Shown here: positions 27,647-42,442 of the stretch, piece by piece | How positions within the stretch are numbered: position 1 is the stretch's first letter | Layout of the letters: each line of letters opens with the position of its first letter | Assembly (NCBI RefSeq): GCF_949987535.1 | Contig: NW_026646025.1 | Span: 186,001-250,000 of the forward strand | DNA from: Balaenoptera acutorostrata | Taxonomy: Eukaryota; Chordata; Mammalia; Artiodactyla; Balaenopteridae | Direction: 5' to 3' | Length of the DNA stretch: 64,000 nt | Program-made: the position numbers and the translations under genes | Notes under the pieces: model-generated | Databases searched by the model: none | The model's input: the letters and a program-made list of their open reading frames with translations, nothing else | What the model was told of the DNA's origin: nothing

Positions 27647-29606
27647 ATGTTCCATGACCATGTCATCACAATTCTCCATGGCCCGTGTCATCACAATGCT
27701 CTAGAATTCTTGTCATCACAAAGTTCCATAACCGTTTCATCACAATGCTACATGACCCTGGTTATCACAGTTCTCCATGACCTTTGTCATCACAAAGCTC
27801 TATGCCGCTTTTCATCACAATTCTCAAAGACAACTTTAATCACTATGCTCGCTGACCATTTTCTCACATTTCTCTATTGTCATTACAATTCCCCATTGCC
27901 CCTTTCTTTACAATGCTCCATGATGCCTGTCATCACAATGCTCCATGGCTTTTGTTATCAAAATACTCCAGGACCAGTTTCATCACAATACTCCATCCCA
28001 CATGTCATCACGGTGCACAATGAAACTTTCATTACAATGCTCCATTACACTTGTCATCACAATCCTCCAGAATACTTGTCATCACGTTCCATGACCATGT
28101 CACCACAATTCTCCATGGCCATTGTCATCGCAATGCTCCAGAATTCTTGTCATCACAATGCTCCATGGCCATTTTCATCACAATGCTCCAGATTTCTTGT
28201 CATCACAATGTTCCATGACCGTGTCATCACAATGCTCCAGATTTCTTGTCATCACAATGTTCCATGACCGTGTCATCACAAAGCTCCATGGCTCTTGTCA
28301 TCACAATGCTCCAGAATTCTTGTCATCCCAATGTTCCATGACGATGTTATCACAATTCTCAATGACCACTTTAATCACTATGCTCGCTGACAATTTTCAT
28401 CACCTTTCTCTATTGTCATTACAATTCCACATGGCCCCTTTCTTCACAATGCTCCATGATGCCTGTCATCACAATGCTCCATGGCTTTTGTTATCACAAT
28501 GCTCCAGGACCAGATTCATCACAATACTCCATCCCCCTTGTCATCACGGTGCACAATGAAACCTTTCATTACAAGGCTCCATGACACTTGTCATCACAAT
28601 GCTCCAGAATTCTTGTCATCACAATGTTCCATGACCATGGCATCACAATTCTCCATGGCCCTTGTCATCACAATGCTCCAGAATTCTTGTCATCACAATG
28701 TTCCATGACCGTGTCATCACAATGCTCTATGGCCCTTGTCATCACAATGCACCAGATTTCTTGTCATCAAAATGTTCCATGACCGTGTCATCACAATGTT
28801 CCATGGCCCTTTTCATCACAATGCTCCAGAATTCTTTTCATCACAATGTTCCGTGACCGTGTCATCAAAATGCTACATGACCCTGGTCATCACAGTTCTC
28901 CATGACCTTTATCAATACAATGTTCTATGTCGCTTTTCATCACAATTCTCAATGACCACTTCAATCAGTATGCCCGCTGACCATTTTCATCACATTTATC
29001 TATTGTCATTACAATTCCCCATGGCCCCTTTCTTCAGAATGCTCCATGATGCCTGTCATCACAATGCTCCAAGGCTTTTGTTATCACAATGCTCCAGGAC
29101 CAGTTTCATCACAATACTCCATCCCCCTTGTCACCACAGTGCTCAATGAAACCTTTCATTACAATTCTCCATGGCCCTTTTCATCACAATGCTCCAGAAT
29201 TCTTGTCATCACAATGTTCCATGACCGTGTCCTCACAATGCTACATGACCCTGGTCATCACAGTTCTCCATGACGTCTGTCATCACAATGCTCTATATCG
29301 CTTTTCATCACAATTCTAAATGACCACTTTAATCACTATGCTCGCTGACCATTTTCATCACATTTCTCTATTGTCATTAAAATTCCCCATGGCCCCTTTC
29401 TTCACAATGCTCCATGATGCCTGTAATCACAATGCTCCATGGCTTTTGTTATCACAAGGCTCCAGGACCAGTTTCATCACAATACTCCATCCCCTATGTC
29501 ATCACCTTGCACAATGAAATCTTTCATTACAATGTTCCATGACACTTGTCATCACAATGCTCCATGGCCCTTGTCATAACAATGCTCCAGAATTCTTGTC
29601 ATCACA
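27647..29606 (+). repeat. 1,960-bp superunit, block A copy 1
   Basis: The period of 1,960 bp is read from recurrence at 29,607 and 31,567. One period holds four anchors of four subtypes. Counting from 27,362 the spacings are 467, 535, 590 and 368 bp (anchors 27,362, 27,829, 28,364, 28,954, then 29,322). The second anchor has the family-specific one-base loss TTTTCTCACA, and a one-base loss GAAACTTTC follows. A weaker, 1,959-bp spaced forerunner is visible from about 26,400. Confidence 0.9.
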
Positions 29607-31566
29607 ATGTTCCATGACCATGTCATCACAATTCTCCATGGCCCGTGTCATCACAATGCTCTAGAATTCTTGTCATCACAAAGTTCCATAACCGTTTCAT
29701 CACAATGCTACATGACCCTGGTTATCACAGTTCTCCATGACCTTTGTCATCACAAAGCTCTATGTCGCTTTTCATCACAATTCTCAAAGACAACTTTAAT
29801 CACTATGCTCGCTGACCATTTTCTCACATTTCTCTATTGTCATTACAATTCCCCATTGCCCCTTTCTTTACAATGCTCCATGATGCCTGTCATCACAATG
29901 CTCCATGGCTTTTGTTATCAAAATACTCCAGGACCAGTTTCATCACAATACTCCATCCCACATGTCATCACGGTGCACAATGAAACTTTCATTACAATGC
30001 TCCATGACACTTGTCATCACAATCCTCCAGAATACTTGTCATCACGTTCCATGACCATGCCATCACAATTCTCCATGGCCATTGTCATCGCAATGCTCCA
30101 GAATTCTTGTCATCACAATGCTCCATGGCCATTTTCATCACAATGCTCCAGATTTCTTGTCATCACAATGTTCCATGACCGTGTCATCACAATGCTCCAG
30201 ATTTCTTGTCATCACAATGTTCCATGACCGTGTCATCACAAAGCTCCATGGCTCTTGTCATCACAATGCTCCAGAATTCTTGTCATCCCAATGTTCCATG
30301 ACGATGTTATCACAATTCTCAATGACCACTTTAATCACTATGCTCGCTGACAATTTTCATCACCTTTCTCTATTGTCATTACAATTCCACATGGCCCCTT
30401 TCTTCACAATGCTCCATGATGCCTGTCATCACAATGCTCCATGGCTTTTGTTATCACAATGCTCCAGGACCAGATTCATCACAATACTCCATCCCCCTTG
30501 TCATCACGGTGCACAATGAAACCTTTCATTACAAGGCTCCATGACACTTGTCATCACAATGCTCCAGAATTCTTGTCATCACAATGTTCCATGACCATGG
30601 CATCACAATTCTCCATGGCCCTTGTCATCACAATGCTCCAGAATTCTTGTCATCACAATGTTCCATGACCGTGTCATCACAATGCTCTATGGCCCTTGTC
30701 ATCACAATGCACCAGATTTCTTGTCATCAAAATGTTCCATGACCGTGTCATCACAATGTTCCATGGCCCTTTTCATCACAATGCTCCAGAATTCTTTTCA
30801 TCACAATGTTCCGTGACCGTGTCATCAAAATGCTACATGACCCTGGTCATCACAGTTCTCCATGACCTTTATCAATACAATGTTCTATGTCGCTTTTCAT
30901 CACAATTCTCAATGACCACTTCAATCAGTATGCCCGCTGACCATTTTCATCACATTTATCTATTGTCATTACAATTCCCCATGGCCCCTTTCTTCAGAAT
31001 GCTCCATGATGCCTGTCATCACAATGCTCCAAGGCTTTTGTTATCACAATGCTCCAGGACCAGTTTCATCACAATACTCCATCCCCCTTGTCACCACAGT
31101 GCTCAATGAAACCTTTCATTACAATTCTCCATGGCCCTTTTCATCACAATGCTCCAGAATTCTTGTCATCACAATGTTCCATGACCGTGTCCTCACAATG
31201 CTACATGACCCTGGTCATCACAGTTCTCCATGACGTCTGTCATCACAATGCTCTATATCGCTTTTCATCACAATTCTAAATGACCACTTTAATCACTATG
31301 CTCGCTGACCATTTTCATCACATTTCTCTATTGTCATTAAAATTCCCCATGGCCCCTTTCTTCACAATGCTCCATGATGCCTGTAATCACAATGCTCCAT
31401 GGCTTTTGTTATCACAAGGCTCCAGGACCAGTTTCATCACAATACTCCATCCCCTATGTCATCACCTTGCACAATGAAATCTTTCATTACAATGTTCCAT
31501 GACACTTGTCATCACAATGCTCCATGGCCCTTGTCATAACAATGCTCCAGAATTCTTGTCATCACA
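29607..31566 (+). repeat. 1,960-bp superunit, block A copy 2
   Basis: This copy is nearly identical to copies 1 and 3. It shares with copy 3 the variants CACAAGGCTCCAGG in the anchor and ACCATGCCATCAC, which copy 1 lacks. Copies 2 and 3 are therefore the most recent pair. The four-anchor order is the same as in copy 1. Confidence 0.9.
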
Positions 31567-33150
31567 ATGTTCCATGACCATGTCATCACAATTCTCCATG
31601 GCCCGTGTCATCACAATGCTCTAGAATTCTTGTCATCACAAAGTTCCATAACCGTTTCATCACAATGCTACATGACCCTGGTTATCACAGTTCTCCATGA
31701 CCTTTGTCATCACAAAGCTCTATGTCGCTTTTCATCACAATTCTCAAAGACAACTTTAATCACTATGCTCGCTGACCATTTTCTCACATTTCTCTATTGT
31801 CATTACAATTCCCCATTGCCCCTTTCTTTACAATGCTCCATGATGCCTGTCATCACAATGCTCCATGGCTTTTGTTATCAAAATACTCCAGGACCAGTTT
31901 CATCACAATACTCCATCCCACATGTCATCACGGTGCACAATGAAACTTTCATTACAATGCTCCATGACACTTGTCATCACAATCCTCCAGAATACTTGTC
32001 ATCACGTTCCATGACCATGCCATCACAATTCTCCATGGCCATTGTCATCGCAATGCTCCAGAATTCTTGTCATCACAATGCTCCATGGCCATTTTCATCA
32101 CAATGCTCCAGATTTCTTGTCATCACAATGTTCCATGACCGTGTCATCACAATGCTCCAGATTTCTTGTCATCACAATGTTCCATGACCGTGTCATCACA
32201 AAGCTCCATGGCTCTTGTCATCACAATGCTCCAGAATTCTTGTCATCCCAATGTTCCATGACGATGTTATCACAATTCTCAATGACCACTTTAATCACTA
32301 TGCTCGCTGACAATTTTCATCACCTTTCTCTATTGTCATTACAATTCCACATGGCCCCTTTCTTCACAATGCTCCATGATGCCTGTCATCACAATGCTCC
32401 ATGGCTTTTGTTATCACAATGCTCCAGGACCAGATTCATCACAATACTCCATCCCCCTTGTCATCACGGTGCACAATGAAACCTTTCATTACAAGGCTCC
32501 ATGACACTTGTCATCACAATGCTCCAGAATTCTTGTCATCACAATGTTCCATGACCATGGCATCACAATTCTCCATGGCCCTTGTCATCACAATGCTCCA
32601 GAATTCTTGTCATCACAATGTTCCATGACCGTGTCATCACAATGCTCTATGGCCCTTGTCATCACAATGCACCAGATTTCTTGTCATCAAAATGTTCCAT
32701 GACCGTGTCATCACAATGTTCCATGGCCCTTTTCATCACAATGCTCCAGAATTCTTTTCATCACAATGTTCCGTGACCGTGTCATCAAAATGCTACATGA
32801 CCCTGGTCATCACAGTTCTCCATGACCTTTATCAATACAATGTTCTATGTCGCTTTTCATCACAATTCTCAATGACCACTTCAATCAGTATGCCCACTGA
32901 CCATTTTCATCACATTTATCTATTGTCATTACAATTCCCCATGGCCCCTTTCTTCAGAATGCTCCATGATGCCTGTCATCACAATGCTCCATGGCTTTTG
33001 TTATCACAATGCTCCAGGACCAGTTTCATCACAATACTCCATCCCCCTTGTCACCACAGTGCTCAATGAAACCTTTCATTACAATTCTCCATGGCCCTTT
33101 TCATCACAAAGCTCCAGAATTCTTGTCATCACAATGTTCCATGACCGTGT
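31567..33150 (+). repeat. 1,960-bp superunit, block A copy 3 (partial)
   Basis: This copy follows copy 2 closely until about 33,150, where GTGTCCTCACAATG of the superunit is replaced by GTGTCATCATAATG and a different higher-order unit follows. A marker near 32,894 (GCCCACTGACC against GCCCGCTGACC) is shared with the last copy of block B, so the terminal copies of A and B descend from one another. Confidence 0.87.
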
Positions 33151-36100
33151 CATCATAATGCTCCATAATTTTTGTCATCTCAATGTTCCATGACTGTGTC
33201 ATCACAATGCTACATGACCCTGGTCATCACAGTTCTCCATGACGTTTGTCATCACAATGCTCTATATCGCTTTTCATCACAATTCTAAATGACCACTTTA
33301 ATCACTAGGCTCGCTGACCATTTTCATCACATTTCTCTATTGTCATTACAATTCCCCATGGCCCCTTTCTTCACAATGCTCCATGATGCCTGTAATCACA
33401 ATGCTCCATGGCTTTTGTTATCACAATGCTCCAGTACCAGTTTCATCACAATACTCCATCCCCTATGTCATCACCTTGCACAATGAAATCTTTCATTACA
33501 ATGTTCCATGACACTTGTCATCACAATGCTCCATGGCCCGTGTCATCACAATGCTCCAGAATTCTTGTCATCACAAAGTTCCATGACCGTTTCATCACAA
33601 TGCTACATGACCCTGGTTATCACAGTTCTCCATGACCTTTGTCATCACAAAGCTCTATGTCGCTTTTCATCACAATTCTCAAAGAAAACTTTAATCACTA
33701 TGCTCGCTGACCATTTTCCTCACATTTCTCTATTGTCATTACAATTCCCCATTGCCCCTTTCTTTACAATGCTCCATGATGCCTGTCATCACAATGTTCC
33801 ATGGCTTTTGTTATCAAAATGCTCCAGGACCAGTTTCATCACCATACTCCATCCCACATGTCATCACGGTGCACAATGAAACATTTCATTACAATGCTAC
33901 ATGACACTTGTCATCACAATGCTCCAGAATTCGTGTCATCACAATGTTCCATGACCATGTCATCACAATTCTCCATGGCCCGTGTCATCACAATGCTCCA
34001 GAATTGTTGTCATCACAAAGTTCCATGACCGTGTCATCACAATGCTACATGACCCTGGTTATCACAGTTCTCCATGACCTTTGTCATCACAAAGCTCTAT
34101 GTCGCTTTTCATCACAATTCTCAAAGACAACTTTAATCACTATGCTCGCTGAACATTTTCCTCTCATTTCTCTATTGTCATTACAATTCCCCATTGCCCC
34201 TTTCTTTACAATGCTCCATGATGCCTGTCATCACAATGCTCCATGGCTTTTGTTATCAAAATGCTCCAGGACCAGTTTCATCACAGTAATCCATCCCACA
34301 TGTCATCACGGCGCACAATGAAACCTTTCATTACAATGCTCCATGACACTTGTCATCACAATGCTCCATGACACTTGTCATCACAATGCTCCATGGCCCT
34401 TGTCAACACAGTGCTCCAGAATTCTTGTCATCACAATGTTCCATTACCATGTCATCACAATTCTCCATGGCATTGGCATCACAAGCTCCAGAATTCTTGT
34501 CATCAGAATGTTCCATGACCGTGTCATCACAATGCTCCATAATTCTTCTCATCACAATGTTCCATGACCGTGTCATCACAATGCTACATGACCCTGGTCA
34601 TCACAGTTCTCCATGACCTTTGTCATCACAATGCTCTATGTCGCTTTTCATCACAATTCTAAATGACCACTTTCATCATTATACTCGCTGACCATTTTCA
34701 TCACATTTCTCTATTGTCATTACATTTCCCCATTCCCCTTTCTTCACAATGCTCCATGATGCCTGTCATCACAATGCTCCATGGCTTTTGTTATCACAAT
34801 GCTCCAGCACCAGTTTCATCACAATACTCCATCCCCCTTGTCATCACTGTGCACAATGAAACCTCTCGTTACAATGCTCCATGACACTTGTCATCACAAT
34901 GCTCCATGGCCCTTGTCATCACAATGCTCCAGAATTCTTGTCATCACAATGTTCCATGACCATATCATCACAATTCTCCATGTCCCTTGTCATCACAATG
35001 CTCCAGAATTCTTGTCATCACAATGTTCCATGACCGTGTCATCACAATGTTCCATGGCCATTGTCATCACAATGCTCCAGATTTCTTGTCATCACAATGT
35101 TCCATGCCCGTTTCATCACAATGCTCCATGGCCCTTGTCATCACAATGCTCCAGAATTCTTGTCATCACAATGTTCCTTGATCGTGTCATCACAATGCCG
35201 CATGGCCCTTGTCATCACAATGCTCCAGATTTCTTTTCATCACAATGTTCCATGACCGTGTCATCACATTGCTCCATGGCCTTTGTCATCACAATGCTCC
35301 AGGATTCTTGTCATCACAATGTTCCATGACCGTGTCATCACAATGCTACATGACCCTGGTCATCACAGTTCTCCATGACCTTTGTCATCACAATGCTCTA
35401 TGACGCTTTTCATCACAATTCTCAAAGACCACTTTAATCACTATGCTCGCTGACCATTTTCATCACATTTCTCTATTGTCATTACAATTCCCCATTGCCC
35501 CATTCTTCACAATGCTCCATGATGCCTGTCGTCACAATGCTCCATGGATTTTGTTACAGAATGCTCCAGGACCAGTTTCATCACAATACTCCATCCCACA
35601 TTTCATCACGGTGCACAATGAAACCTTTCATTACAATGCTCCATGACACTTGTCATCACAATGCTCCATGGCCCTTGTCATCAAAATGTTCCATGACCGT
35701 GTCATCACAATGCTCCATGGCCCTTGTCATCACAATGCTCCAGAATTCTTGTCATCACAATGTTCCATGACCGTGACATCACAATGCTACATGACCCTGG
35801 TCATCACAGTTCTTCATGACCTTTGTCATCACAATGCTCTATGTCGCTTTTCATCACAATTCTCAATGACCACTTTAATCACTCTGCTCGCTGACCATTT
35901 TCATCACATTTCTCTATTGTCATTACAATTCCCCATGGCCCCTTTCTTCACAATGCTCCATGATGCCTGTCATCACAATGCTCCATGGCTTTTGTTATCA
36001 CAATGCTCCAGGACCAGTTTCATCACAATACTCCATCCCCCATGTCATCACGGTGCACAATGAAACCTCTCATTACAATGCTCCATGACACTTGTCATCA

Positions 36101-36395
36101 CAATGCTCCATGGCCCTTGTCATCACAATGCTCCAGAATTCTTGTCATCACAATGTTCCGTGACCGTGTCATCCCAATGCTCCATGGCCCTTGTCATAAC
36201 AATGATTTAGAATTCTTGTCATCACTATGTTCCATGACCGTGTCATCACAAGTCTCCATGGCCCTTGTCATCACAATGCTCCAGAATTCTTGTCATCACA
36301 ATGTTCCGTGACCGTGTCATCCCAATGCTCCATGGCCCTTGTCATCACAATGATTTAGAATTCTTGTCATCACAATGTTCCATGACCGTGTCATC

Positions 36396-39300
36396 ACAAT
36401 GCTACATGACCCTGGTCATCACATTTCTCAATGAGTTTTGTGATCACAATGCTCTATGACGCTTTTCATCACAATTCTCAAAGACCACTTTAATCACTAT
36501 GCTCGCTGACCATTTTCATTACATTTCTCTATTGTCATTACAATTCCCCATTGCCCCTTTCTTTACAATGCTCCATCATGCCTGTCATCACAATGCTCCA
36601 TGGCTTTTGTTATCAGAATGCTCCAGGACCAGTTTCATCACAATACTCCATCCCACATGTCATCACGGTGCACAATGAAACCTTTCATTACAATGCTCCA
36701 TGACACTTGTCATCACAATGCTCCAGAATACTTGTCATCACGTTCCATGACCATGTCATCACAATTCTCCATGGCCATTGTCATCGCAATGCTCCAGAAT
36801 TCTTGTCATCACAATGCTCCATGACACTTGTCATCACAATGCTCCAGAATTCTTGTCATCACAATGTTCCATGACCATGGCATCACAATTCTCCATGGCC
36901 CTTGTCATCACAATGCTCCAGAATTCTTGTCATCACAATGTTCCATGACCGTGTCATCACAATGCTCTATGGCCCTTGTCATCACAATGCTCCAGATTTC
37001 TTGTCATCAAAATGTTCCATGGCCCTTTTCATCACAATGCTCCAGAATTCGTTTCATCACAATGTTCCGTGACCGTGTCATCCCAATGCTCCATGGCCCT
37101 TGTCATAACAATGATTTAGAATTCTTGTCATCACTATGTTCCATGACCGTGTCATCACAAGTCTCCATGGCCCTTGTCATCACAATGCTCCAGAATTCTT
37201 GTCATCACAATGTTCCGTGACCGTGTCATCCCAATGCTCCATGGCCCTTGTCATCACAATGATTTAGAATTCTTGTCATCACAATGTTCCATGACCGTGT
37301 CATCACAATGCTACATGACCCTGGTCATCACATTTCTCAATGAGTTTTGTGATCACAATGCTCTATGACGCTTTTCATCACAATTCTCAAAGACCACTTT
37401 AATCACTATGCTCGCTGACCATTTTCATTACATTTCTCTATTGTCATTACAATTCCCCATTGCCCCTTTCTTTACAATGCTCCATCATGCCTGTCATCAC
37501 AATGCTCCATGGCTTTTGTTATCAGAATGCTCCAGGACCAGTTTCATCACAATACTCCATCCCACATGTCATCACGGTGCACAATGAAACCTTTCATTAC
37601 AATGCTCCATGACACTTGTCATCACAATGCTCCAGAATTCTTGTCATCACAATGTTCCATGACCATGGCATCACAATTCTCCATGGCCCTTGTCATCACA
37701 ATGCTCCAGAATTCTTGTCATCACAATGTTCCATGACCGTGTCATCACAATGCTCTATGGCCCTTGTCATCACAATGCTCCAGATTTCTTGTCATCAAAA
37801 TGTTCCATGGCCCTTTTCATCACAATGCTCCAGAATTCGTTTCATCACAATGTTCCGTGACCGTGTCATCCCAATGCTCCATGGCCCTTGTCATAACAAT
37901 GATTTAGAATTCTTGTCATCACTATGTTCCATGACCGTGTCATCACAAGTCTCCATGGCCCTTGTCATCACAATGCTCCAGAATTCTTGTCATCACAATG
38001 TTCCGTGACCGTGTCATCCCAATGCTCCATGGCCCTTGTCATCACAATGATTTAGAATTCTTGTCATCACAATGTTCCATGACCGTGTTATCACAATGCT
38101 ACATGACCCTGGTCATCACATTTCTCAATGAGTTTTGTGATCACAATGCTCTATGACGCTTTTCATCACAATTCTCAAAGACCACTTTAATCACTATGCT
38201 CGCTGACCATTTTCATTACATTTCTCTATTGTCATTACAATTCCCCATTGCCCCTTTCTTTACAATGCTCCATCATGCCTGTCATCACAATGCTCCATGG
38301 CTTTTGTTATCAGAATGCTCCAGGACCAGTTTCATCACAATACTCCATCCCACATGTCATCACGGTGCACAATGAAACCTTTCATTACAATGCTCCATGA
38401 CACTTGTCATCACAATGCTCCAGAATACTTGTCATCACGTTCCATGACCATGTCATCACAATTCTCCATGGCCATTGTCATCGCAATGCTCCAGAATTCT
38501 TGTCATCACAATGTTCCATGACCATGGCATCACAATTCTCCATGGCCCTTGTCATCACAATGCTCCAGAATTCTTGTCATCACAATGTTCCATGACCGTG
38601 TCATCACAATGCTCTATGGCCCTTGTCATCACAATGCTCCAGATTTCTTGTCATCAAAATGTTCCATGGCCCTTTTCATCACAATGCTCCAGAATTCGTT
38701 TCATCACAATGTTCCGTGACCGTGTCATCCCAATGCTCCATGGCCCTTGTCATAACAATGATTTAGAATTCTTGTCATCACTATGTTCCATGACGGTGTC
38801 ATCACAAGTCTCCATGGCCCTTGTCATCACAATGCTCCAGAATTCTTGTCATCACAATGTTCCATGACCGTGTCATCACAATGCTCTATGGCCCTTGTCA
38901 TCACAATGCTCCAGATTTCTTGTCATCAAAATGTTCCATGGCCCTTTTCATCACAATGCTCCAGAATTCGTTTCATCACAATGTTCCGTGACCGTGTCAT
39001 CCCAATGCTCCATGGCCCTTGTCATAACAATGATTTAGAATTCTTGTCATCACTATGTTCCATGACCGTGTCATCACAAGTCTCCATGGCCCTTGTCATC
39101 ACAATGCTCCAGAATTCTTGTCATCACAATGTTCCGTGACCGTGTCATCCCAATGCTCCATGGCCCTTGTCATAACAATGATTTAGAATTCTTGTCATCA
39201 CAATGTTCCATGACCGTGTCATCACAATGCTCTATGGCCCTTGTCATCACAATGCTCCAGATTTCTTGTCATCAAAATGTTCCATGGCCCTTTTCATCAC

Positions 39301-40665
39301 AATGCTCCAGAATTCTTGTCATCACAATGTTCCGTGACCGTGTCATCCCAATGCTCCATGGCCCTTGTCATAACAATGATTTAGAATTCTTGTCATCACT
39401 ATGTTCCATGACCGTGTCATCACAAGTCTCCATGGCCCTTGTCATCACAATGCTCCAGAATTCTTGTCATCACAATGTTCCATGACCGTGTCATCACAAT
39501 GCTCTATGGCCCTTGTCATCACAATGCTCCAGATTTCTTGTCATCAAAATGTTCCATGGCCCTTTTCATCACAATGCTCCAGAATTCGTTTCATCACAAT
39601 GTTCCGTGACCGTGTCATCCCAATGCTCCATGGCCCTTGTCATAACAATGATTTAGAATTCTTGTCATCACTATGTTCCATGACCGTGTCATCACAAGTC
39701 TCCATGGCCCTTGTCATCACAATGCTCCAGAATTCGTTTCATCACAATGTTCCGTGACCGTGTCATCCCAATGCTCCATGGCCCTTGTCATCACAATGAT
39801 TTAGAATTCTTGTCATCACAATGTTCCATGACCGTGTCATCACAATGCTACATGACCCTGGTCATCACATTTCTCAATGAGTTTTGTGATCACAATGCTC
39901 TATGACGCTTTTCATCACAATTCTCAAAGACCACTTTAATCACTATGCTCGCTGACCATTTTCATTACATTTCTCTATTGTCATTACAATTCCCCATTGC
40001 CCCTTTCTTTACAATGCTCCATCATGCCTGTCATCACAATGCTCCATGGCTTTTGTTATCAGAATGCTCCAGGACCAGTTTCATCACAATACTCCATCCC
40101 ACATGTCATCACGGTGCACAATGAAACCTTTCATTACAATGCTCCATGACACTTGTCATCACAATGCTCCAGAATACTTGTCATCACGTTCCATGACCAT
40201 GTCATCACAATTCTCCATGGCCATTGTCATCGCAATGCTCCAGAATTCTTGTCATCACAATGTTCCGTGACCGTGTCATCCCAATGCTCCATGGCCCTTG
40301 TCATAACAATGATTTAGAATTCTTGTCATCACTATGTTCCATGACCGTGTCATCACAAGTCTCCATGGCCCTTGTCATCACAATGCTCCAGAATTCTTGT
40401 CATCACAATGTTCCGTGACCGTGTCATCCCAATGCTCCATGGCCCTTGTCATCACAATGATTTAGAATTCTTGTCATCACAATGTTCCATGACCGTGTCA
40501 TCACAATGCTACATGACCCTGGTCATCACATTTCTCAATGAGTTTTGTGATCACAATGCTCTATGACGCTTTTCATCACAATTCTCAAAGACCACTTTAA
40601 TCACTATGCTCGCTGACCATTTTCATTACATTTCTCTATTGTCATTACAATTCCCCATTGCCCCT
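36396..40665 (+). repeat. Trimer-expanded region between blocks A and B
   Basis: Anchors near 36,483, 37,392, 38,180, 39,929 and 40,590 are spaced 909, 788, 1,749 and 661 bp apart. The anchor and exit blocks are almost the same in each unit, but the trimer filler differs in length. The filler has a distinctive monomer with AATGATTTAGAATTC and its neighbours CACTATGTTCC and CACAAGTCTCC, spaced 148 bp when paired. Anchor homogeneity and filler expansion point to local, recent amplification. Confidence 0.85.
38625..39860 (+). repeat. 618-bp tandem repeat inside the 1.75-kb unit
   Basis: The GATTTAG marker occurs at 38,760, 39,032, 39,180, 39,378, 39,650 and 39,798. The first three are each followed by a partner exactly 618 bp later, which gives two tandem copies. 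Open frames at 38,783-39,139 and 39,401-39,757 are the same artefact in both copies. Outer boundaries are approximate. One copy has TTCCATGACGGTG where the other has TTCCATGACCGTG. Confidence 0.82.
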
Positions 40666-42442
40666 TTCTTTACAATGCTCCATCATGCCTGTCATCACAA
40701 TGCTCCATGGCTTTTGTTATCAGAATGCTCCAGGACCAGTTTCATCACAATACTCCATCCCACATGTCATCACGGTGCACAATGAAACCTTTCATTACAA
40801 TGCTCCATGACACTTGTCATCACAATGCTCCAGAATACTTCTCATCACGTTCCATGACCATGTCATCACAATTCTCCATGGCCATTGTCATCGCAATGCT
40901 CCAGAATTCTTGTCATCACAATGCTCCATGGCCATTGTCATCACAATGCTCCAGATTTCTTGTCATCACAATGTTCCATGACCGTGTCATCACAATGCTC
41001 CAGATTTCTTGTCATCACAATGTTCCATGACCGTGTCATCACAAAGCTCCATGGCCCTTGTCATCACAATGCTCCAGAATTCTTGTCATCACAATGTTCC
41101 ATGACTGTGTCATCACAATGCTCCATGGCTCTTGTCATCACAATGCTCCAGAATTCTTGTCATCCCAATGTTCCATGACGATGTTATCACAATTCTCAAT
41201 GACCACTTTAATCACTATGCTCACTGACAATTTTCATCACCTTTCTCTATTGTCATTACAATTCCACATGGCCCCTTTCTTCACAATGCTCCATGAGGCC
41301 TGTCATCACAATGCTCCATGGTTTTTGTTATCACAATGCTCCAGGACCAGAACCATCACAATATTCCATCACCCTTGTCATCACGGTGCACAATGAAACC
41401 TTTCATTACAATGCTCCATGACACTTGTCATCACAATGCTCCAGAATTCTTGTCATCACAATGTTCCATGACCATGGCATCACAATTCTCCATGGCCCTT
41501 GTCATCACAATGCTCCAGAATTCTTGTCATCACAATGTTCCATGACCGTGTCATCACAATGCTCTATGGCCCTTGTCATCACAATGCTCCAGATTTCTTG
41601 TCATCAAAATGTTCCATGACCGTGTCATCACAATGTTCCATGGCCCTTTTCATCACAAGGCTCCAGATTCGTTTCATCACAATGTTCCGTGACCGTGTCA
41701 TCAAAATGCTACATGACCCTGGTCATCACAGTTCTCCATGACCTTTATCAATTCAATGTTCTATGTCGCTTTTCATCACAATTTTCAATGACCACTTTAA
41801 TCAGTATGCTCGCTGAATATTTTCATCACATTTATCTATTGTCATTACAATTCCCCACGGCCCCTTTCTTCAGAATGCTCCATGATGCCTGTCATCACAA
41901 TGGTCCATGACTTTTGTTATTACAATGCTCCAGGACCAGTTTCATCACAATACTCCATCCCCCTTGTCACCACAGTGCACAATGAAACCTTTCATTACAA
42001 TTCTCCATGGCCCTTTTCATCACAATGCTCCAGAATTCTTGTCATCACAATGTTCCATGACCGTGTCCTCACAATGCTACATGACCCTGGTCATCACAGT
42101 TCTCCATGACGTCTGTCATCACAATGCTCTATATCGCTTTTCATCACAATTCTAAATGACCACTTTAATCACTATGCTCGCTGACCATTTTCATCACATT
42201 TCTCTATTGTCATTAAAATTCCCCATGGCCCCTTTCTTCACAATGCTCCATGATGCCTGTAATCACAATGCTCCATGGCTTTTGTTATCACAATGCTCCA
42301 GGACCAGTTTCATCACAATACTCCATCCCCTATGTCATCACCTTGCACAATGAAATCTTTCATTACAATGTTCCATGACACTTGTCATCACAATGCTCCA
42401 TGGCCATTGTCATAACAATGCTCCAGAATTCTTGTCATCACA

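Larger units (their letters stand above)
25870..36395 (+). repeat. Block A (10.5 kb; paralogue of B and C)
   Basis: Block A aligns to block B (40,666-49,231) at an offset of 14,796 up to the 1,960-bp array, then at 12,836 after it. The change of exactly 1,960 means A has one more 1,960-bp unit than B. It begins inside an anchor at the TTTACAATGCTCCATCATG monomer and ends at the ATTTAGAATTC monomer, after which B switches to CATCATAATGCTCC. Substitutions between A and B are few. No non-repeat sequence lies inside. Confidence 0.88.
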
